DNA from: Flavobacteriaceae bacterium
GTDB taxonomy: Bacteria; Bacteroidota; Bacteroidia; Flavobacteriales; Flavobacteriaceae
DNA: 42,035 nucleotides
Direction of reading: 5' to 3'
NCBI GenBank assembly: GCA_026988355.1
Contig: JALSLK010000083.1
Span: 1 to 42,035 of the forward strand
Below the pieces are notes generated by a model. That model made no database searches. It worked only from the letters and a program-made list of their open reading frames with translations, and was not told the DNA's origin. This document shows, piece by piece, positions 35,501 to 42,035 of the stretch (positions are counted from its first letter, which is position 1; each line of letters begins with the position of its first letter). The position numbers and the translations under genes were made by a program.

Positions 35501-36157
35501 ACAGCAATGCAAACAGCACCTTTTTATATAGAAACAATAACACAAAACCAAGGAACAGCAACCTATACATTTACAACAGATACAGCAGGAACATATAAGA
35601 TAAAAGCAACGGTATTTGCTGTAGATAGTAGTTCAGATTCATTTTATTATCAAATAGATAATGAAACAGAAGAAGTATGGGATTTTAATCCAACAGGAGA
35701 AAGTGTACGGTATAATCATTGGATGGTAGATGAGGTAACCAAAAGAGGAGCGGGAACTTTTGATAATCCAGAGCAAGATCCATATCTTATAAATTTGACA
35801 CAAGGCATACATACAATTACATTTAGAGGAAGAGAGGTAGCAGCAAAAATAGACGAGTTTTGTTTTGTAAAACAAGAAACCTTAAGCAATGAAAATTATT
35901 TACAATTACGAGAAATAGTAGTGTATCCAAATCCAGGAACAGGATTATTTAATTTTAAATATACGTCTGATTATACAGGAATAATTAATATACAAGTAAT
36001 TTCTATGGATGGTAGAAAAGTTAAAAACATAAAATTAGAAAAAGAAAGTAGATTATTTAATCAACAAATTAACTTGTCAAGTATAGAAAAAGGAATGTAT
36101 ATTGTTCAAATTAATGAAGAAAATTACCAGACATACAAACAAATAATTAAGAATTGA
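32507..36157 (+). CDS. Secreted polysaccharide lyase family 8, chondroitin-ABC-lyase-like, with T9SS sorting domain
   Basis: This 1216-residue enzyme has a signal peptide (ending near LTSFSQ), an N-terminal jelly-roll domain (~28-178), an alpha/alpha-toroid catalytic domain (~190-515) and PL8 beta-sandwiches (~516-985). A further carbohydrate-binding-like beta domain follows (~990-1125), then a T9SS type A sorting domain (~1135-1216, VVYPNPGTGLFNF and GMYIVQI). By comparison from memory with Proteus chondroitin ABC lyase, the catalytic His, Tyr, Arg and Glu correspond to H432, Y439, R491 (MAGRHPEA) and E581. HYGRYQSYG and GWNWN are also shared. It should cleave chondroitin, dermatan or hyaluronan-type glycans by beta-elimination. 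No SusCD, sulfatase or unsaturated-glucuronyl hydrolase gene is adjacent. No clear -7 box was found in the 200-bp gap upstream. Confidence 0.88.
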   Translation: MIRRILFYKNHLFLIGFLLICLTSFSQITFTENTWIPIGNTELRTRFDDADNGDGLNDGAIGVNGIDTIGPLGVLYTFQGNMINGEAYTIQTSVYNYVSSYIKYRVELYNMTDNVILTTSPLITIVGSVTTPENTTISYIATNTDDGDILQLRYVRENTEASNHIARDFAIDNVRLNGILFEFDHLFFTKPTIDIPAVAPTNIELTEMDLILSKMSDNILGTTNPINTNIIDAVSKYNALNIVVNNNTINGNMPTPEWEITVWESGNFLKTFAQHLKYNPIDTTIYSNGLTMQEMASNTIWFFCDAFYRRQIPRDYITYFYKLFAAPTIFLKPYLSSHIKELFYFSLIEHSSQYIFFWEEEYITGQPGTQGAINIDDIGNMSGIQLAFGLMQDTPEERLQWAKGFKRYYERFMSHTPGTSDGIKSDGSSFHHRSGLNNYTYNYNTPMFVLSVLDGTSFQVSQEAYKVFRKGIYTQLLVANEDVEPLSMAGRHPEARRISPNKNLIRLTAITGGHILGLSNPDPIIANAYVRQWGNHNDLPNAIPEVLSGFKPLNYHGMGVYWKNNWMASSRGESNWSFGSEMIRDHQHYGRYQSYGTLEIIYEGGEEIGNGFRFNGWNWNYNPGTTAIVLPWELLRVENKYQKEYQKKGFVGTLSLEHQNNEVYKSMGETGMFAMEFAESDTNHGYTPFGPNTHDSSFLFKKSVFFFEDYIVALGSEINNEDTTHPTVTTLFQRMSENQANVNVNGTIYANFETNTFNGSNWIIDNFNTGYYVVGEGSNQLKIQRENQHIPFLDDFDYTLSDLRAPVDYSIGYINHGTNPVNAGYEFVVKPDVTASNMSNFAVNMSNDTTKPYQVYQKTETAHIVKDKNNGTVGYALFTANANLSNALVLKANDIPCLAMYKEINAQTILLSVSNPDMGFFVDSFEASVEVPIQITLHDVWTLENTHPEVSIINTTDTTTTIQFNTFDGKPIEIQLNKFNVEININEGICTEAESGTITAMQTAPFYIETITQNQGTATYTFTTDTAGTYKIKATVFAVDSSSDSFYYQIDNETEEVWDFNPTGESVRYNHWMVDEVTKRGAGTFDNPEQDPYLINLTQGIHTITFRGREVAAKIDEFCFVKQETLSNENYLQLREIVVYPNPGTGLFNFKYTSDYTGIINIQVISMDGRKVKNIKLEKESRLFNQQINLSSIEKGMYIVQINEENYQTYKQIIKN

Positions 36158-36302
36158 TGGCTTTTAAAACCTGAAATATATTTCTATTTGTAAGAATGAA
36201 TGATAAATGAATAATTCTCAAAAATGATCGAAAATTTTAAAATAAATCTATTTTTAAGTTAAATAATTGTCATATTAGTTCTTTATTTTTCTACTACTTT
36301 AC

Positions 36303-36310
36303 TATCTTTG
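36303..36310 (+). promoter_or_regulatory. Candidate -7 box of the isocitrate dehydrogenase gene
   Basis: TATCTTTG is an exact TAnnTTTG match in the most common form. It is about 200 bp from the ATG at 36514, an unusually long leader for this window. No -33 element at normal spacing was seen. Confidence 0.45.
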
Positions 36311-36365
36311 TTTCGATTAGAAAATTAAAAAATTTAGAGTCTAAGAATTAGAATAATATTTATTC

Positions 36366-36449
36366 TAACCACTAAGAAGCAATATGAGACAATGTTTTTC
36401 TAAAAAACTCTTATAAGTTTTATGTAAACCCTTGTGAACTTTGTGGTTA
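36366..36449. repeat. 84-bp element with terminal inverted repeats
   Basis: TAACCACTAAG (36366-36376) and CTTTGTGGTTA (36439-36449) are inverted copies with one mismatch. The interior contains AAGAAGC and CCTTGTGAACTTTGTGG, resembling the CACTAAG/CTTTGTGAACTTTGTGG-type sequences I recall as dispersed intergenic repeats in flavobacterial genomes. No second copy is in this window, so its repeat status is inferred. Confidence 0.42.
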
Positions 36450-36504
36450 AAAAACAATACAATTTTAGACTAGAACTAAATTTTACAAAAAAACCAAATA
36501 ATAA

Positions 36505-38739
<2,235 letters not shown>

Positions 38740-38761
38740 AATTAGGAGTTTATTAACAGTT

Positions 38762-38789
38762 AAAAGGGTGCATCATGCACTCTTTTTTT
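38762..38789 (+). terminator. Terminator of the isocitrate dehydrogenase gene
   Basis: AAAAGGGTGCAT and ATGCACTCTTTTTTT form an 11-bp stem (one G-T pair) with almost no loop beyond the c between them, followed by T residues, 23 bp after the stop. Confidence 0.75.
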
Positions 38790-38791
38790 GT

Positions 38792-38799
38792 TAAATTTG
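38792..38799 (+). promoter_or_regulatory. Candidate -7 box of the efflux operon
   Basis: TAAATTTG matches TAnnTTTG, 25 bp upstream of the adaptor ATG and just after the preceding terminator. No -33 element was assigned. Confidence 0.42.
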
Positions 38800-38824
38800 A
38801 AAAGTAATCGACTAAAACTAAAGT

Positions 38825-40069
38825 ATGCGAAGTAAAAAAGTACTAATACCAATAGTAATAGTTATAATCTTAGGAGTTTTTTATTCTATTTATAACAAAA
38901 AGAACGAAGAAAATATATCTATAACAACTGCCGTAAAAAAAGGGGATTTTATTAGTGAAGTAATAACATCTGGAGAAGTACAATCTACAAGTTTAAAAAA
39001 AATAAAAGGACCATCAAATCTTAGAAAATTCAAATTAAGAGATGTAAAAATACAAGACTTAATACCAGAAGGAACTGTAATAAAAACAGGAGATTATGTA
39101 GGAAGATTAGACCCGTCAGGAGTAAATGAGCAAATAATAGATGCACGATTAAATTTAGAATCAGCAGAATCAAAATATACACAGCAAAAACTAGACACTA
39201 CCTTATCTCTAAAACAAAATAGAAACGCCATAAAAGACATGCTTTTTTCTATAGAAGAAACAAAATTAGAATTAAAACAATCTATTTATGAACCACCAGC
39301 AACTATTAAAAAATTAGAAATAAAAGTAGAGAAATTAGAAAGAGATATTAGAGAACAAAGAGAAAATTATGATATAAAACAAAGGCAAGCCAAAGCAAAA
39401 ATGGTAGAAGTTGGTACCGAAGTATCAAAAATAAAAAAGAAACTAAAAGATTTAATAAAATTAAGAGAATCTTTTACAATACATTCCGAATCGGATGGAA
39501 TGATTACTTACGTTAAAAGTTGGAATGGAGAAAAGAAAAAAGTAGGATCGTCTATAAGCCCTTGGGATCCATCCATTGCAAGTCTACCAGATTTAACAAA
39601 AATGGAATCTAAAACCTATGCAAATGAAGTAGATATAAGACAAATAAAGAAAGGCTTAACCGTAAGAATTGGTTTTGATGCATTTCCAGATGTAGAACTT
39701 AATGGAATAATTACCGATGTTGCAAATGTAGGAGAAAAGAAAAGAGGATCCGACATAAAAGTATTTCAAGTACTGGTAAAACTCAACGAAATAAATGAGA
39801 ATATAAAACCAGGAATGACAACCTCTAATAGAATACTAACCAATAAAAAAGAGAATGTATTAATTATTCCGTTAGAAGCAGTATTTTCTAAAGATTCTAT
39901 TAGTTATGTTTATTTAAAATCAGGTTATTCCATACAAAAAAAACAAATAGAATTAGGAATGTCTAATAACGATGAGGTAATTGTGACTAAAGGTTTAGAA
40001 GAAAAACAAGTAGTATATTTAAATATGCCAGAAGGACAAGAAGAAAAAAGTATAACACGTTTAAAATGA
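38825..40069 (+). CDS. HlyD/MacA-family periplasmic adaptor of a tripartite efflux system
   Basis: This 414-residue membrane-fusion protein has an N-terminal anchor helix (about 6-23) and a first half of a lipoyl-like barrel (GDFISEVITSGEVQST). A long alpha-helical hairpin runs from about 108 to 218, rich in Lys and Glu, followed by the second barrel half (SESDGMITYVKSWNGE). A beta-barrel and membrane-proximal region (GLTVRIGFDAFP; GMTTSNRILTNKKENVLIIPLEAVF) ends the protein. It links an inner-membrane transporter to TolC. Its stop overlaps the start of the permease gene in the ATGA arrangement. Confidence 0.9.
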   Translation: MRSKKVLIPIVIVIILGVFYSIYNKKNEENISITTAVKKGDFISEVITSGEVQSTSLKKIKGPSNLRKFKLRDVKIQDLIPEGTVIKTGDYVGRLDPSGVNEQIIDARLNLESAESKYTQQKLDTTLSLKQNRNAIKDMLFSIEETKLELKQSIYEPPATIKKLEIKVEKLERDIREQRENYDIKQRQAKAKMVEVGTEVSKIKKKLKDLIKLRESFTIHSESDGMITYVKSWNGEKKKVGSSISPWDPSIASLPDLTKMESKTYANEVDIRQIKKGLTVRIGFDAFPDVELNGIITDVANVGEKKRGSDIKVFQVLVKLNEINENIKPGMTTSNRILTNKKENVLIIPLEAVFSKDSISYVYLKSGYSIQKKQIELGMSNNDEVIVTKGLEEKQVVYLNMPEGQEEKSITRLK

Positions 40070-41427
40070 TAGACAAAATACTTTTAGAAAAATTAAAATC
40101 TAATTTTAGTGAAGCATTTAGAGTCATTAAAACAAATAAAGTTAGAACTTTTTTAACTGCTTTAGGAATTATTTTTGGCGTAGCAGCAGTAATTACAATG
40201 TTAGCAATCGGTAAAGGAGCAGAAAAAGAAATACTCTCGCAATTAGAATTGGTAGGCGTAAACAATATTGTAATAACACCAATACCAGAAAAAGAAAAAG
40301 AAGAAACCAGTGACGAAGAAGGCAAAGGAGAAACCAAACGATTTTCAAAAGGATTAGATTTGTTGGATGTTGAGAGTATTCATAAAAATATTCCAACTGT
40401 AAAAGCATCAAGCCCAGAAGTAATATTAGATACTTATGTTATAAATAAAGGAAGACAGAGTTCTGTGAAATTAATAGGAGTTTTCGACTCCTTTTTTAAA
40501 ATAACCAATATAGATATCGAAAAAGGAACTAATTTTTCAAATAAGCAATCAATCAATGCAATGCCAGTTTGTATTATCGGAAAAAAAATAGAAAAAAAAC
40601 TATTTACAGGCGAAAGTGCTTTGGGAAAATATATAAAAGTCAAAGATGTTTGGTTACAGGTAATAGGAGTTATTAAAGAAAAATTTATTTCAGAAAAAGC
40701 ACAAGAAGACTTAGGAATTAGAGATCTAAATAAAGACGTATACATACCAATAAAAACATTTTTAGTACGTTATAAAGATCGAAAAAAAGCAGGAGGGAAA
40801 TCGTTAGATACAAGAAATAGTTTTGTTTTTTTTGGAGATGATTCTGGACCGAAAAAAAGAATTTCAAGAGGTAATTACCATCAAATAGATAAATTAACAG
40901 TACAAGTATCTAACTCAAACGAGTTAAAAGCAACTGCAGAAATACTAAGTAAAATGTTGCGTAGAAAACACAATGATGTATTGGATTTTGAAATTTCTAT
41001 ACCAATACATTTATTAAAACAACAACAAAAAACAAAACAAATATTTAATATAGTATTGAGTATTATAGCAGGAATTTCTTTGCTAATAGGTGGAATAGGA
41101 ATTATGAATATCATGTTAGCATCCGTATTAGAGAGAACCAAAGAAATAGGAATAATTAGAGCAATAGGAGCAACAAAACAAGATGTAATTTTACAATTTT
41201 TATCCGAATCTGTATTAATAAGTTTAGGAGGAGGAATTATTGGTGTTATTTTAGGAATTATAGCATCTTATATTTTAGAAATTTCAACAGGAATAGAAAC
41301 CATATTATCATTAAACTCCATATTATTGTCCTTTTTTGTAGCAACATTAATAGGTCTTATTTTTGGAATAGCACCAGCAAAATCTGCAGCAAATAAAAGT
41401 CCAATAGAAGCAATTAGAACCGAATAA
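40066..41427 (+). CDS. MacB-like ABC transporter permease (FtsX-type)
   Basis: This 453-residue protein has helix 1 at about 27-48 (VRTFLTALGIIFGVAAVITMLAIGKGA is the MacB/FtsX signature). A large MacB_PCD periplasmic domain (~50-320) follows, then three C-terminal helices (~325-445) with IMNIMLASVLERTKEIGIIRAIGA. It carries no ATP-binding domain, so a separate LolD/MacB-type ATPase gene is needed; it is not in the window and could follow TolC. The ATG overlaps the adaptor stop by 4 bp, and the TolC start follows the stop directly. Substrate (peptide, lipid, drug) cannot be deduced. Confidence 0.9.
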   Translation: MIDKILLEKLKSNFSEAFRVIKTNKVRTFLTALGIIFGVAAVITMLAIGKGAEKEILSQLELVGVNNIVITPIPEKEKEETSDEEGKGETKRFSKGLDLLDVESIHKNIPTVKASSPEVILDTYVINKGRQSSVKLIGVFDSFFKITNIDIEKGTNFSNKQSINAMPVCIIGKKIEKKLFTGESALGKYIKVKDVWLQVIGVIKEKFISEKAQEDLGIRDLNKDVYIPIKTFLVRYKDRKKAGGKSLDTRNSFVFFGDDSGPKKRISRGNYHQIDKLTVQVSNSNELKATAEILSKMLRRKHNDVLDFEISIPIHLLKQQQKTKQIFNIVLSIIAGISLLIGGIGIMNIMLASVLERTKEIGIIRAIGATKQDVILQFLSESVLISLGGGIIGVILGIIASYILEISTGIETILSLNSILLSFFVATLIGLIFGIAPAKSAANKSPIEAIRTE

Positions 41428-42035
41428 ATGAAAAAAATAATTTCACACATATTTCTTATACTGCCAATATTAATATTTGGTCAATCAGAAAAAATTTCGT
41501 TAAAATCTGCCATTAAACTAGCACAAGAAAAATCTACAGATTATAGAGCAGCATACAATAGAAAACAATCGAATTATTGGAGATACAAAAATTATAAGTC
41601 TAGTTTTTTACCACAACTCCGAATGGATGCAACATTGCCATCGTATTCTAATTCTACAAGAAGAATTACAAACGATAGTGGACAAGATATTTTTGTGAAT
41701 CAGAATCAATCGCGATTGGAGGCAAATTTATCCATAACACAAAGTGTGCCATATACAGGAGGTTCCTTATCGTTAAATACACAAATAGAACGTGTGGATA
41801 TTTATGGTAATAATGCGCAAAAAGGATACTCGGTAATACCATTTTCGATTAATTATTTTCAAAATTCCATATTTTACAATGCGTATAAATGGGATAAAAA
41901 AATCGAGACATTACTATTTGAGGAATCCAAAAAAGAATTTGTAGAGAGTATGGAACAAATTGCTTTAAATACATCTACACGTTTTTTTAGATTATTAAAA
42001 GTACAAAAACAACTAAAGATATCACAAAAGAATTT
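41428..42035 (+). CDS. TolC-family outer-membrane efflux protein (5' part)
   Basis: The gene begins at the ATG directly after the permease stop and runs off the window after about 202 codons. The N-terminus MKKIISHIFLILPILIFGQ is a signal peptide. It is followed by SLKSAIKLAQEKSTDYRAAYN (first TolC helix), SSFLPQLRMDATLPSY, SQSRLEANLSITQ-like SRLEANLSITQSVPYTGG, and a second helix with EESKKEFVESMEQIALNTSTRFFRLLKVQK. This is the opening of a TolC-like channel that completes the efflux unit with the two genes upstream. Confidence 0.88.
   Translation, partial: MKKIISHIFLILPILIFGQSEKISLKSAIKLAQEKSTDYRAAYNRKQSNYWRYKNYKSSFLPQLRMDATLPSYSNSTRRITNDSGQDIFVNQNQSRLEANLSITQSVPYTGGSLSLNTQIERVDIYGNNAQKGYSVIPFSINYFQNSIFYNAYKWDKKIETLLFEESKKEFVESMEQIALNTSTRFFRLLKVQKQLKISQKN

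Overview
The window is a stretch of ordinary chromosome from a low-GC (about one third GC) member of the Bacteroidetes, most likely a marine or aquatic Flavobacteriaceae. The evidence is a type IX secretion (T9SS) C-terminal sorting domain, PorP/SprF plus PD40/OmpA gene pairs, an alternative complex III (act) operon, -7 promoter boxes of the Bacteroidetes form TAnnTTTG, almost no Shine-Dalgarno sequences, and T9SS-type and lipoprotein export signals throughout. I see no phage, IS element, CRISPR array, rRNA or tRNA gene.

Layout. 1-3482 (+): the end of a PorP/SprF-type outer-membrane gene, then two tandemly duplicated PD40/OmpA envelope proteins. 3487-5018 (-): ruvB and a SPOR-domain protein. 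5242-16734 (+): a respiratory operon, actABCDEF-coxB-coxA, encoding a quinol:cytochrome c oxidoreductase and the two catalytic subunits of an aa3-type oxidase, closed by a strong hairpin. 16873-23453 (-): a PhnA-domain protein, panB, a CvpA-family protein, an AddA/RecB-like helicase-nuclease, a TerB-like protein and a DUF4230 protein. 23580-32306 (+): a small beta-barrel protein, a YafY-type WYL regulator with a GyrI-like effector-binding protein, a lipoprotein, era, a TPM-domain protein, fabH, a 12-heme membrane-anchored cytochrome c, and an unusual charge-segregated repeat protein. 32507-42035 (+): a secreted PL8 chondroitin-ABC-lyase-like enzyme, monomeric isocitrate dehydrogenase, and the start of a tripartite efflux operon (HlyD adaptor, MacB-like permease, TolC; the last runs off the window).

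How the genes work together. The act-cox operon should carry electrons from menaquinol through the ActB iron-sulfur clusters and the ActA/ActE hemes to the CuA site of CoxB and on to oxygen at CoxA. ActA carries two extra, nearly identical mono-heme domains that could act as a tethered electron shuttle. The window-start envelope proteins belong to the family context of T9SS/gliding, and the PL8 lyase is a T9SS cargo.

No clearly new multi-gene system is visible. The items best worth following are: (i) the 12-heme cytochrome co-directional with fabH; (ii) a sigma-54-like -24/-12 promoter with upstream inverted repeats in front of the charge-segregated repeat protein at 31557; (iii) the synonymous-only divergence between the two N-terminal heme domains of ActA; (iv) an 84-bp terminal-inverted-repeat element in the only gene-free stretch over 300 bp; and (v) the phased direct repeat between the WYL regulator and its neighbour.
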